Below are positions 8,184 through 16,428 of a DNA stretch of 64,000 bases, in pieces. The DNA comes from Candidatus Omnitrophota bacterium (lineage in GTDB: Bacteria; Hinthialibacterota; Hinthialibacteria; Hinthialibacterales; JAKPRU01), in assembly GCA_029570205.1 (NCBI GenBank), contig JAKQSI010000058.1, positions 1-64,000 of the forward strand. The letters run 5' to 3'. Below the pieces are notes generated by a model. It saw only the letters and a program-made list of their open reading frames with translations, was not told the origin of the DNA and did no database searches. Both the position numbers and the translations under genes were made by a program. Every line of letters starts with the position of its first letter. The stretch's first letter is position 1.

Positions 8184-10808
8184 TCATCCTTCACAATTCA
8201 TCACTTTCTTCCGCACCGCCTCAAAGACATCCGGTATTTTCGATGGGTCTTTCCCGCCTGCCTGGGCGCGGTCCGCCCGACCTCCCCCGCCCCCACCGAC
8301 TATCTTCGCCAATTCTTTCGCCAGTGTGGAAGCCGGTAATTTTGCTTTCAGGTCTTCGGTCACGCCGCAAACCAGGGTCACCTTATCCGGTTCGGCGGCA
8401 GCAAACACCACCACACCCGATTTCATCTTCGGCAGCACCTGATCCACCGCCGCCTGAAGCCCATTTTTCCCTTCCGCCTCAAAGGCCCGCATGACCACCG
8501 TGATTCCATTGATCTCTTCCGCGCCATCCAGCAGATTCACGGCCTCCCCGCGCAGCAATTTCTCTCGAAGTTCCTTGACCTCTTTTTCCAGGGCACGGTT
8601 CTGCTCAAACAGTTTTTCGATCCTCGCCGGAGCCTGCTCCGCGCCGACTTTCAATATCTGGGCAATGGCATATAAGATCCTCTCGCGACTGAGAGTATAA
8701 TCGATAGCCACAGGTCCCGCCACGGCTTCGATACGTCGGTTTCCGGCGCTGATCGCGCTCTCCGCAATGATCCGCACGGGGCCGATTGCCCCAGTCGCGC
8801 TCACATGAGTCCCGCCGCACAGTTCAATGCTCACCGGCTCTCCATCCCCGCCGATCTCTATCATCCGTACCTCATCTCCGTATTTCTCCCCAAACAGCGC
8901 CATCGCACCCCGTTCTTTCGCTTTCTCCATGGGAACAATCGACCATCGAACCGGATGATTCTCCCACACCCACCGATTCACTATCGCCTCGATTTCATAC
9001 AGTTGCTCCTTTGTCACAGCGGCATAGTGCGTGAAATCGAACCGCAGCGCGTCCGGCCCCACCGATGAACCCGACTGCTTGACATGTGTCCCAAGCACTT
9101 TCCGCAGAGCGGCCTGCAAAAGATGCGTGGCTGTGTGGTGGCTCATTGTCGGAAGACGTGTTGCCGAATCCACCGTTGCGGTCACTTCCGAGTCGACCGC
9201 CACCGTGCCTTTCAGAACCCGTCCGAAATGAAGATACACCTGGTTCGCCGTCTTGCGCACCGTATCGATTTGAATCTGCAAGGCATTCCCCTGAGAAATC
9301 ATCCCCCGGTCACCGACCTGACCGCCCGATTCCGCGTAGAACGGCGTCTTGTCCAAAACCACCTCTACGAGGTCCCCCTCGGTTCCCGACTCGATGGATT
9401 TTCCATCCCGAAACAGCCCCTGAACCGTGGCCTTTTCTTGCAGCGATTCGTAGCCGGTGAACAGGGTCGCAGGCAAATCCCGGTCGATTTCCGTCTTGAC
9501 TTCGCCGGAGCCTCTCCAGGCCGCCTGGGCGCGACGGCGCTGATCTTCCATAGCCTGCTCAAATGAAGGTTCATCATACGACAGTCCCGATTCCCGCAGA
9601 ATCTCTTGTGTCAAATCCGCCGGAAAACCGTAGGTGTCGTACAATTTGAACGCTTCCCGACCGTCCAATACCGTCCGCCCGGACTCTTTCATCTGCCGCA
9701 CGGTCTCATCCAGCATGGTCAGCCCGCGTTCCAGTGTGGTCCGAAATGTCTGCTCCTCGGCCTCCGCCACTTTCCGTGTGAAATCGAGATTCTCTACCAG
9801 GTCGGGATACTGATTCCGCATTACTTCGGCGGCGATTTCCATTTCAGGAACCAGCAAATTCCGGTCAATCCCCAGAACCAGGCCGTACCGAATCGCGCGA
9901 CGCATAATCCGTCGAAGCACATATCCCCGGCCCGTATTAGAGGGAGTAACATTATCGGTCAGCACAAACACCGTTGCCCGGGCATGGTCCGCAATCACAC
10001 GGAATGCAATGTCCTTTTTCGGATCAGCCCCGAACTTCTCACCGGTACGTTCTTCCAGATGGGCAATGGAGGCAGAGAGCATATCATTCTCGAAATTGGA
10101 AAACTTCCCCTGAACAATAGCGGCGATCCGGTCCAGTCCCGCCCCTGTGTCGATATTCTTCCGGGCCAACGGTTTAAGTGAACCGTCCGGCTGCGTATCG
10201 TATTGCGTGAAAACCAGGTTCCAGTATTCCAAATAGCGGTTGTTGTCATCGCTCGGTCCGGTGTCCGGACCATATTGCGCGCCCATGTCGTAATACAGTT
10301 CGGAGCAGGGGCCGCTTGGCCCTGGAATCCCCGGTCCCGGCCACCAGTTATCTTCCACCCCGAAACGGACAATTCGCCCACGGGGAAATCCCGCCTCCTT
10401 TTCCCACAACTCGGCCGCCTCTTCATCATCCTTGTAAATGGACACCCAGATTCGGTTGGGATCGAGTTTTAATTCTTCCAGGGAAAACTCCCACGCCCAC
10501 CGAATGGCCTCCCGCTTGAAATAATCGCCAAACGAGAAATTGCCCAGCATTTCAAAGAAAGTATGGTGGCGATGAGTGAAACCGACATTTTCAATATCCG
10601 AGGTGCGGAAACATTTCTGGCAGGTTGTGGCCCGTTTCAGCGCATCGCCCATCTCGCCGCGAAAATAGGGCTTGAATTGCACCATCCCCGCGCTCGTAAA
10701 CAGAAGAGTGGGGTCATTGCGCGGCACAAGAGAGTCGCTCGGAAGAGCCTTATGCCCGCGCCGTACAAAAAAATCGCGATATCGTTCACGAACTTCCTGA
10801 CTATCCAT
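8184..10808 (-). CDS. alaS: Alanyl-tRNA synthetase
   Basis: About 874 residues, the usual size. It charges tRNA-Ala and hydrolyses mischarged Ser/Gly-tRNA. Class II catalytic motifs occur at the N-terminus (LFTSAGMVQFKPYF, then TSDIENVG and HHTFFEMLGNFSFGDYFK). The editing domain retains HHTATHLLQ and the zinc ligand motif CGGTH. The C-terminal DHHA1 domain ends with the Gly-rich VGGGGGGR stretch. I chose the start MDSQEVRERYRDFF because it aligns with family N-termini; an upstream in-frame ATG at 10841 would add 11 residues and cannot be excluded. It lies between the microcompartment genes and accA, all on the minus strand. Confidence 0.96.
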   Translation of the reverse strand: MDSQEVRERYRDFFVRRGHKALPSDSLVPRNDPTLLFTSAGMVQFKPYFRGEMGDALKRATTCQKCFRTSDIENVGFTHRHHTFFEMLGNFSFGDYFKREAIRWAWEFSLEELKLDPNRIWVSIYKDDEEAAELWEKEAGFPRGRIVRFGVEDNWWPGPGIPGPSGPCSELYYDMGAQYGPDTGPSDDNNRYLEYWNLVFTQYDTQPDGSLKPLARKNIDTGAGLDRIAAIVQGKFSNFENDMLSASIAHLEERTGEKFGADPKKDIAFRVIADHARATVFVLTDNVTPSNTGRGYVLRRIMRRAIRYGLVLGIDRNLLVPEMEIAAEVMRNQYPDLVENLDFTRKVAEAEEQTFRTTLERGLTMLDETVRQMKESGRTVLDGREAFKLYDTYGFPADLTQEILRESGLSYDEPSFEQAMEDQRRRAQAAWRGSGEVKTEIDRDLPATLFTGYESLQEKATVQGLFRDGKSIESGTEGDLVEVVLDKTPFYAESGGQVGDRGMISQGNALQIQIDTVRKTANQVYLHFGRVLKGTVAVDSEVTATVDSATRLPTMSHHTATHLLQAALRKVLGTHVKQSGSSVGPDALRFDFTHYAAVTKEQLYEIEAIVNRWVWENHPVRWSIVPMEKAKERGAMALFGEKYGDEVRMIEIGGDGEPVSIELCGGTHVSATGAIGPVRIIAESAISAGNRRIEAVAGPVAIDYTLSRERILYAIAQILKVGAEQAPARIEKLFEQNRALEKEVKELREKLLRGEAVNLLDGAEEINGITVVMRAFEAEGKNGLQAAVDQVLPKMKSGVVVFAAAEPDKVTLVCGVTEDLKAKLPASTLAKELAKIVGGGGGGRADRAQAGGKDPSKIPDVFEAVRKKVMNCEG

Positions 10809-10979
10809 AACAAAACCACATTCCTGGTGAATTTCCGGCATTATCCCCCCCAGTCCCTTCTATTCCTCTCCCACATCTTCTCTCTCTCCCTCTGGGACAG
10901 GGTTGGGGATGAAGCAAATTCCGGGCGAGAGAAATTCCGGGTGAGAGGTTCGTTGGAACCGGGATTTTGCCGGTGATTC

Positions 10980-12449
10980 TCACAACACCCGCAATGACCC
11001 CGGCAAGGCCACTCGACGACGGGTACTGAATGTTCGCGGTCTGCACGCGCCTTCCCCTGTCGGCCCGGCAATGGTCATTGCCGAATACCCTTCGGCGTCG
11101 GTTCCGAGCGCGGCCCCACATGGCCCGTTTGCCACAAACAGATTCACCCGAATCCGCTTCGCAAAATCCGTGATCCGGTCGATCCGGGCGGTATGGATAA
11201 TCGCCGTGTGACGGAAGCTGTGCTCCGCCCGAATCGCCGCTTCCACCGCCGCGTTGTAATCCGAAACCCGAACAATCGCCAGGATCGGCATCAAGAGTTC
11301 CTCCTGCACAAACGGGTGTTCCTCCACCGTTTCGCAGATCACCAGATCGATGTTTGCGGGTACGCTGAGTCCGATTGCATTCAACAAAACTTGCGGACTC
11401 TTCCCGACATAATCCCGATTGGGATGCCCGTCCTCTGTGATAAGAATCTTCGTGAGCGAATCCACGTGCTGACGGTTAATCAGATACGCACCGGCGTGCT
11501 GCATCTCCAGAATCAACCGGTCGGCCACAGACTGGACCACAAAACATTCCTTCTCGCAGATACACGGCATGTTGTTGTCGAAACTGGCCCCCGCAACGAT
11601 GTCTCTGGCCGCCTTCGGCAAATCGGCTGTCTCATCGACAATCACCGGCGGATTGCCCGGTCCGGCGGCGATCGCTCGTTTGCCGCTGGTCATCGCGGCT
11701 TTCACCACGCTTGTCCCACCGGTCGCCACCAGCAGGTTCACTTTCGGGTGAGTCATCAGAATCTTCGCCGTTCGAAGGGTCGGCTCCGCAATACTGGTCA
11801 GCAGGTTTGGCGGTCCGCCCGCGCGGACAATAGCGCGATTCAACACTCGGATCGCTTCCAGCGTCGATTGAATCGCCGCCGGGTGGGGACCAAACACCAC
11901 GCTGTTCCCCGCCGAGATCATGGCGATCCCGTGGTTGATAATCGTAGATGTCGGGTTCGTGCATGGAGTAAGGGACCCGATCACCCCGAATGGGGCGTAG
12001 TCCACAAAGGTCATGCCGTGGTCCCCCGTAAAACATTCCGGTTCAAGGTCTTCCGGACCGGGGGTCCTATTCGTGGCCAGATCGTTCTTGGCCTGTTTGT
12101 GATCCGCACGACCCATCCCGGTATCGGCCACAGCCAACTCCGCAAGTCGCCTGCTTTCGGCAAGGGCCGTCTGACGAATGGCGGCGACTATCGTCTTACG
12201 CATATCCATCCCCATTGCTGTCAGCTGGACCTGGGCCGCAACCGAGGCATTGATTGCATCTTCGATATCGCCAAAAATCCCGTCGTTCCCGCCGGAAGGG
12301 ACACCTGCGGTAACCGGAGAAGATGCAAGAGGCATCGCGGGAGACCTCTGTGGAACAGGCGCACCGGCCACCTTCGCCACCGTTCCGCCCCCTGCCTGAA
12401 ACTCTGCCAAAACCTGCCGGACTATTTCGGATATTCGTGCTTCGTCCAT
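10980..12449 (-). CDS. CoA-acylating aldehyde dehydrogenase, microcompartment type (PduP/EutE-like)
   Basis: A 489-residue enzyme converting an aldehyde plus CoA and NAD+ to acyl-CoA inside a microcompartment. The first ~18 residues (MDEARISEIVRQVLAEF) form a short amphipathic helix of the encapsulation-peptide type, joined to the body by a ~40-residue Ala/Pro/Ser/Gly linker. The dehydrogenase domain starts near residue 60. NNMPCICEKE carries the catalytic Cys near residue 296, and TPCTNP and GPGNPP are family motifs. The start at 12449 was preferred over an upstream in-frame start because it places the targeting helix first and has AAGGGG upstream. The substrate cannot be told from the sequence. 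Confidence 0.92.
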   Translation of the reverse strand: MDEARISEIVRQVLAEFQAGGGTVAKVAGAPVPQRSPAMPLASSPVTAGVPSGGNDGIFGDIEDAINASVAAQVQLTAMGMDMRKTIVAAIRQTALAESRRLAELAVADTGMGRADHKQAKNDLATNRTPGPEDLEPECFTGDHGMTFVDYAPFGVIGSLTPCTNPTSTIINHGIAMISAGNSVVFGPHPAAIQSTLEAIRVLNRAIVRAGGPPNLLTSIAEPTLRTAKILMTHPKVNLLVATGGTSVVKAAMTSGKRAIAAGPGNPPVIVDETADLPKAARDIVAGASFDNNMPCICEKECFVVQSVADRLILEMQHAGAYLINRQHVDSLTKILITEDGHPNRDYVGKSPQVLLNAIGLSVPANIDLVICETVEEHPFVQEELLMPILAIVRVSDYNAAVEAAIRAEHSFRHTAIIHTARIDRITDFAKRIRVNLFVANGPCGAALGTDAEGYSAMTIAGPTGEGACRPRTFSTRRRVALPGSLRVL

Positions 12450-12544
12450 GTTCGATCGCCCCTTCGCTGATCGGAGTGTAAGATTGATAACTCGGAAAAC
12501 TGCCTGAACTGTCTCAAGATACCAGAATGTACCTGTAACCTTCT

Positions 12545-12561
12545 CCCCCAAAGATTGGGGG
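12545..12561. repeat. GC-rich hairpin in the flavoprotein/aldehyde dehydrogenase gap
   Basis: CCCCCAA and TTGGGGG pair over 7 bases around AGA. It lies in the 218-base gap 12450-12667 between two microcompartment genes on the same strand and belongs to the class of short C-run/G-run hairpins scattered through this window. It could attenuate or divide the operon transcript. Nothing else was recognised in the gap. Confidence 0.4.
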
Positions 12562-12667
12562 ACACAGAGGGGGGTAAATTGAATAAACCTGCAACCCCCG
12601 CTCTAATCCCCAACCGCCCTGGACACATCCCTCCTCCTCTTTTCTTCCCTTTTTAATTCTTAATTCT

Positions 12668-13525
12668 TCATTCTTTTCCCCCCACAATCTCAATCTCAAT
12701 TCCCCTCTCCGCCAGCAACTCACGCGCTGTTGGTGTCACCAACCCGCCCCGCTCCACACGAATCACCGGACCGGGAAGGTTCTTCGCGTCCTCCGCCGTA
12801 ATCAAATGGCCGATCACTTCCCCTGAGTTGGGAATCGCAATCTTCGCGGTGTGGACCACACGCGACAGCATTTCCTTCATGGGAACCACGGCTATCCCCA
12901 TTCGCTCCAGATCGGCGCGATATCCGGCGATTTTGTCCGCCATTCCAGGAAGGTTGTTTCCATGTGTTGTTTGTGAATTGGGAAGCAGCCGTTCTCGCGC
13001 CGCCAGTACCGGCACACGATAAAACAACGCTGAAAAAACAATCTCAATCAAATCCTCATCCGCGATCCCCAGTGCGACTTTCGCCGCCAGGGTCCGATCC
13101 AGACTGGGAAGAATCACTGCCCGGCAGGATTTGATTTTCTCGTTCCTGGTTCCCAACTCGGAAAGCGCGGTTATCACTCGAACTCCCCGCTTCTCCAACG
13201 CTTTCCGGTCCACGGAATGCCCGATAAAGGATTCCACCGAAATCCCATCTTGAGTCCATCGACCAAGAGCCGCAAAGAATTCGCGCTCCTCCTCAATCTC
13301 ACCGTGAATCAGGCACAGCACCTTCTGTGTTGCCGCCGGAACAGGCTGTTGTACGAATGGATCGCCAACTGACTGCGGAGGCGAGACCCGATTCCCCCCA
13401 TCCTGCACAGTTCCGCCACTGACCGCCGGAGAGGGACAGGCACAGGCCGGAGCGGATGGCCCGCTCTCGGCCAGGTACTTTCGAACCTCCTCGGTAATCA
13501 CCTCTGTAAGACGGTCGATATCCAT
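12668..13525 (-). CDS. Microcompartment-associated flavoprotein (PF02441-like), with encapsulation-type N-terminus
   Basis: A 285-residue protein starting with an amphipathic helix, MDIDRLTEVITEEVRKYLAE, like those of its two neighbours. A Cys/Pro-rich linker (about residues 20-65, with PACACPSP) follows, then a Rossmann-like domain resembling flavin-binding phosphopantothenoylcysteine-decarboxylase-type proteins (LPSLDRTLAAKVALGIADEDL, RERLLPNSQTTHGNN). The C-terminus ends with VTPTARELLAERGIEIEIV. Its start lies two bases after the pduL stop, so the genes are coupled. Family membership rests on pattern only. A role in NAD/flavin redox balance inside the compartment is inference. Confidence 0.65.
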   Translation of the reverse strand: MDIDRLTEVITEEVRKYLAESGPSAPACACPSPAVSGGTVQDGGNRVSPPQSVGDPFVQQPVPAATQKVLCLIHGEIEEEREFFAALGRWTQDGISVESFIGHSVDRKALEKRGVRVITALSELGTRNEKIKSCRAVILPSLDRTLAAKVALGIADEDLIEIVFSALFYRVPVLAARERLLPNSQTTHGNNLPGMADKIAGYRADLERMGIAVVPMKEMLSRVVHTAKIAIPNSGEVIGHLITAEDAKNLPGPVIRVERGGLVTPTARELLAERGIEIEIVGGKE

Positions 13526-13527
13526 CT

Positions 13528-14199
13528 TCAGTCCAGTATCTCCGCAAAATCTCCCGTGGACACGCTGCACGCATTTGCATCATCGGTATCCACATGCATT
13601 TCCGCCCGGAAACTGTCCCGCACACGGACCTGGACACCTTCCAGGATTGTGCTCTTGTGGACATTCGCAATTCGAACCCGAACCGTATCGTTGTCCTTCA
13701 GTCCCCATCGTTGGGCGTCGGAGGTGTGGATGTGTATATGACGGTTGGCGCGGATCACTCCCCGTTTCAGGTGAATAACTCCGACCGGCCCCACCACAAT
13801 GACCCCGCCGGTTCCCTCATGATTACCGGAAGGGCGAACCGGGGGATCGATCCCCAGAAAAATCGCATCCGTGCGGGATACCTCCACCTGGCTTTGGTCC
13901 CGTGTGGGACCAAGAACCCGAACCTGGTCCATGCACCGCATTCGTGGTCCAACCAGGGTCACCACCGATGTGCTGGCGTATTCATCCTTTTGATAGAGCT
14001 CATTCCGTGGTTCCAGGTGATACCCTTGCCCAAACAGAATCTCCACATGCTCCTGGCACAGGTGAAGGTGACGAACCGAGACCCCAATCCGCACCGCCTT
14101 CCGATTCGGATCGGTTGGCGGTTCTTCTCGGACCAGACGGTCCATGACACGCCGAACAATCTCCTCTATCGCGCGGGGATCGACTTCATCCACCATCAT
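13528..14199 (-). CDS. pduL: Phosphate propanoyltransferase (PduL-type phosphotransacylase)
   Basis: A 223-residue microcompartment phosphotransacylase that converts acyl-CoA plus phosphate to acyl-phosphate and frees CoA for the aldehyde dehydrogenase. The two PduL beta-barrel halves show the metal-binding His sets: SVRHLHL (His44 and His46) and NRHIHIH (His154, His156 and His158). The N-terminal ~25 residues (DPRAIEEIVRRVMDRLVREE) form an amphipathic helix of the encapsulation type, which marks this as a compartment-targeted PduL. It is followed after two bases by the flavoprotein gene and preceded by 342 bases to the shell gene. Confidence 0.93.
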   Translation of the reverse strand: MMVDEVDPRAIEEIVRRVMDRLVREEPPTDPNRKAVRIGVSVRHLHLCQEHVEILFGQGYHLEPRNELYQKDEYASTSVVTLVGPRMRCMDQVRVLGPTRDQSQVEVSRTDAIFLGIDPPVRPSGNHEGTGGVIVVGPVGVIHLKRGVIRANRHIHIHTSDAQRWGLKDNDTVRVRIANVHKSTILEGVQVRVRDSFRAEMHVDTDDANACSVSTGDFAEILD

Positions 14200-14541
14200 C
14201 TATTCCCTGCCAAAAATCCCTGAATCTACCGTTCCTTAACCAATGAATCCTTCAAGAGCCTTCTCGCCCACTGCTTGCCCCACTCCGCCTTCTTCCCCCT
14301 CTCCCTCCGGGAGAGGGTTGGGGTGAGGTTCTTTTAGTTAGTCCCTCGACTCATGCGCATCAGTCCCATTGGCCCCAATTCGACCCCTGCTCTTCTCCCT
14401 TTCCCCCCGGGAAAAGTCGCGGTGAAGGTCCAAACTCACGCCCAAAACAACACACCGGCAACCCAGCGGCCGCCGTTTGTCAGTTCGGGCGTCCCCAAGT
14501 CACCGGTGATCCGACTCGTTCTTCCGCAAAGGTCCGTCTTG
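14200..14541. other. 342-base gap between shell gene and pduL, with one hairpin
   Basis: No credible gene was found here, and in particular no pentameric shell gene. A perfect hairpin CCCTCTCCC-TCC-GGGAGAGGG lies at 14297-14317, followed by TTGGGGTGAGG. This is one of a dispersed family in the window. The rest is unremarkable C-rich sequence. Confidence 0.5.
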
Positions 14542-14823
14542 TCAGCCCTGTTTCGGCAGAATATTCTCGAGTTCGGAGTGCGGACGCGGAATGACATGCA
14601 CGGAAACAACCTCTCCGACTTTGCGTGCCGCTGCCGCGCCGGCATCCGTGGCCGCTTTAACCGCGCCGACATCGCCGCGTACCATGACGGTCACAAATCC
14701 GCCCCCGACTTTTTCCTTGCCGATCAATGTGACACTGGCGGCTTTTACCATCGCGTCCGCGGCTTCGATCGAGCCGACCAGACCGCGAGTTTCTATGAGG
14801 CCCAAAGCCTTGCCTTCCACCAT
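14542..14823 (-). CDS. Bacterial microcompartment hexameric shell protein (BMC-H)
   Basis: A 93-residue single-BMC-domain protein of the PduA/EutM/CsoS1 type, whose hexamers tile the shell facets. The N-terminal strand [18 protein letters not shown] and the pore-side segment [21 protein letters not shown] are classical. The C-terminus with [16 protein letters not shown] is also typical. The start was placed at MVEGKALG, which has GAGGAGGAAACAG just upstream; a longer in-frame reading would add 31 unrelated residues. It is the first gene of the minus-strand microcompartment operon. It is the only shell protein in the window, and no BMC-P vertex or BMC-T protein was found. Confidence 0.95.
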   Translation of the reverse strand: MVEGKALGLIETRGLVGSIEAADAMVKAASVTLIGKEKVGGGFVTVMVRGDVGAVKAATDAGAAAARKVGEVVSVHVIPRPHSELENILPKQG

Positions 14824-14925
14824 CTCTGTTTCCTCCTCGGGGGAGACTCGTATTGTCATTCTCCCGAAAATATCGTTCGTTTCCTGGTTTTCTCGCAGAA
14901 AAACCTGCGATCTCAAGGAAGTTAA

Positions 14926-14954
14926 ACGCTACTGGATTCCCCTATTTGTGTCAA
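14926..14954 (-). promoter_or_regulatory. Candidate promoter for the microcompartment operon
   Basis: Reading the minus strand, TTGACA (14954-14949) is followed after 17 bases by TAGCGT (14931-14926), about 100 bases upstream of the BMC-H start. The -35 is perfect and the -10 is poor, which would suit a promoter needing an activator. The rest of the 401-base divergent gap 14824-15224 holds a CCCTCCC/GGGAGAGGG-type repeat near 15094-15126 and a hairpin ACAGGCT-TCC-AGCCTGT at 15187-15203. Confidence 0.35.
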
Positions 14955-15186
14955 GGAGAATGGTATACCGGCGGTCTTTCCCCGATCGCTCCCCATCCGA
15001 ACCCCGTCGGGTCGGTGTGAGGAGAACGGTACAAAATGTCCTTTATATGATAATCTATTTCATTATGGCAAGGTCCGATGCCTGCACGAGAACCCTCATC
15101 CCAACCCCCTCCCGGAGGGAGAGGGGAAAGAAGCGGTCTTGAAGAAGGCGCAGGGGAAACTCATGGATTGCCCCCGAATGGGTGGC

Positions 15187-15203
15187 ACAGGCTTCCAGCC
15201 TGT
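15187..15203. repeat. Short hairpin ACAGGCT/AGCCTGT
   Basis: A perfect 7-base stem around TCC, inside the context GGTGGCACAGGCTTCCAG. It lies 22 bases before the lytic transglycosylase start. A degraded relative (GTGGCACAGGCGTCCCTG) occurs near 54074-54095, so this is a dispersed intergenic element rather than a gene-specific site. Confidence 0.4.
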
Positions 15204-15224
15204 CGGATTTCGCTGAGGTAACTT

Positions 15225-16352
15225 ATGGTCAAATACCATACATTGCGCCGCAAACGTCCCAGCATCCAGCTGTCTCCCACCGTGGCGGCCATTCTCCTTT
15301 TCCTATTCCTCAGCTACGTCGTCGGCTCCTACTTCATCATCGCCCAGAAAGATGCACAACTCAAAGAACAGCAACTGAATGCGCTCGAAATAAAAAAGGA
15401 ACTGGATGGCGCCCAGGAGAAAATCCGTCAACAGGCTGAGAAATTCGATCTGGAGCGGGCGGACCTCAACCGAAGGATCGCGGAACTGGAGGAACGACTC
15501 AAAGTCCTCGATGTAATCAAAGACTTCAGCGAAGGCGCTATGAACGAGAACGATCAGGCAAAACTGGCCGACGCTGTTTTCAATGAAAGCCGACGGTTCG
15601 GGTATGATCCGCTGATGATTGTCGCCATCATCATTACGGAATCCGCCTTTCACCCGGATGCCAAATCCGAGGTGGGCGCTACCGGCCTGATGCAATTGAT
15701 GCCGTTCGTCGGAAAAGACCTTGCCGAGCAAGTCGTCGATAAATCCCCCAATCTCTGGGACAATGATCGGCCCATGGAATGGACCGGCCAGAAAACATTG
15801 CTCGATCCGATCCAGAATGTCCGGCTCGGAGTCCTGCACCTCTCTACGCTGATCCTGCAATTCGGAAATGTCCGGGACGGTATCCGTGCATACAACAGCG
15901 GCCCCACCCGCGTCAAAAACCGCATCAGCGCCGGACAGCAGCCTCCCAAGGACTATATGCAACGAGTGCTGGAACTCTACAACGAACTCCGAAAAAAATA
16001 CGGGCCGCGTCCCGATATCCTTCAGGCCGAAGAAACGGATTTCGCCGAGCTCGACTATTTCATTGCGGATGCCTCCCCGGAAATCGCACCCGGAATCGTC
16101 GGGGATATCACTTCCGCTGTCTCTCCCAGATCGTTCACAGTCTCCCCGAAGTTGTCCTCTGCCTCTCCGGGCCTCGCCACCGCCTCTCGAAACCTGATCT
16201 CCGCTTCCCCAAGTCTCTCCACTGCCTCCCCAATCTCTGATTCGCTGTCGCTATCGGGAATGGCAACCTCTGTTTCTCCGGAAACGGTCGTGGCCATGCA
16301 GGCAAATACAACCGGCAGCGCCACTAACGAAGCCTTTTCTCCTCCCAAGTAA
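15225..16352 (+). CDS. Membrane-anchored lytic transglycosylase (SLT domain) with heptapeptide-repeat tail
   Basis: A 375-residue peptidoglycan lyase. A cytoplasmic stub is followed by one membrane helix (residues 22-40) and a coiled coil (about 42-100). The lysozyme-like SLT domain (about 112-255) has the catalytic Glu139 in ITESAFHPDAKS, then GATGLMQLMP and AYNSGPTRV. It should cleave muramyl-GlcNAc linkages from the periplasmic face. Residues 299-340 are six tandem seven-residue units of the form [AV]SPxL[AS][TS], encoded by 21-base DNA repeats (16119-16244). The tail could be a wall-spanning or disordered linker. The gene stands alone and converges with cysM. Confidence 0.88.
   Translation: MVKYHTLRRKRPSIQLSPTVAAILLFLFLSYVVGSYFIIAQKDAQLKEQQLNALEIKKELDGAQEKIRQQAEKFDLERADLNRRIAELEERLKVLDVIKDFSEGAMNENDQAKLADAVFNESRRFGYDPLMIVAIIITESAFHPDAKSEVGATGLMQLMPFVGKDLAEQVVDKSPNLWDNDRPMEWTGQKTLLDPIQNVRLGVLHLSTLILQFGNVRDGIRAYNSGPTRVKNRISAGQQPPKDYMQRVLELYNELRKKYGPRPDILQAEETDFAELDYFIADASPEIAPGIVGDITSAVSPRSFTVSPKLSSASPGLATASRNLISASPSLSTASPISDSLSLSGMATSVSPETVVAMQANTTGSATNEAFSPPK
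16119..16244 (+). repeat. Six 21-base tandem repeats inside the lytic transglycosylase gene
   Basis: Units start at 16119, 16140, 16161, 16182, 16203 and 16224. They encode VSPRSFT, VSPKLSS, ASPGLAT, ASRNLIS, ASPSLST and ASPISDS. The DNA units are diverged but keep a GYCTCYCC-type opening, which is consistent with an old minisatellite expansion kept in frame. Confidence 0.7.
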
Positions 16353-16428
16353 GACCGGCTTCCCCCCGCTTTGCCTACTCCCTCCACCCCATTCGTGTTC
16401 TTCAATTTTTCAATTTTAATTCTCCCCC

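Noticed and set aside
11193-12470. A 425-codon open frame on the plus strand
   Set aside because: It is antisense to the aldehyde dehydrogenase, whose motifs and codon usage are clear; the plus frame shows no domain and is rich in His/Arg as expected of a reverse reading of GC-rich genes.
14353-14925. A 190-codon plus-strand frame across the BMC-H gene
   Set aside because: It is antisense to a textbook BMC-H gene with a strong ribosome site and has no recognisable domain.
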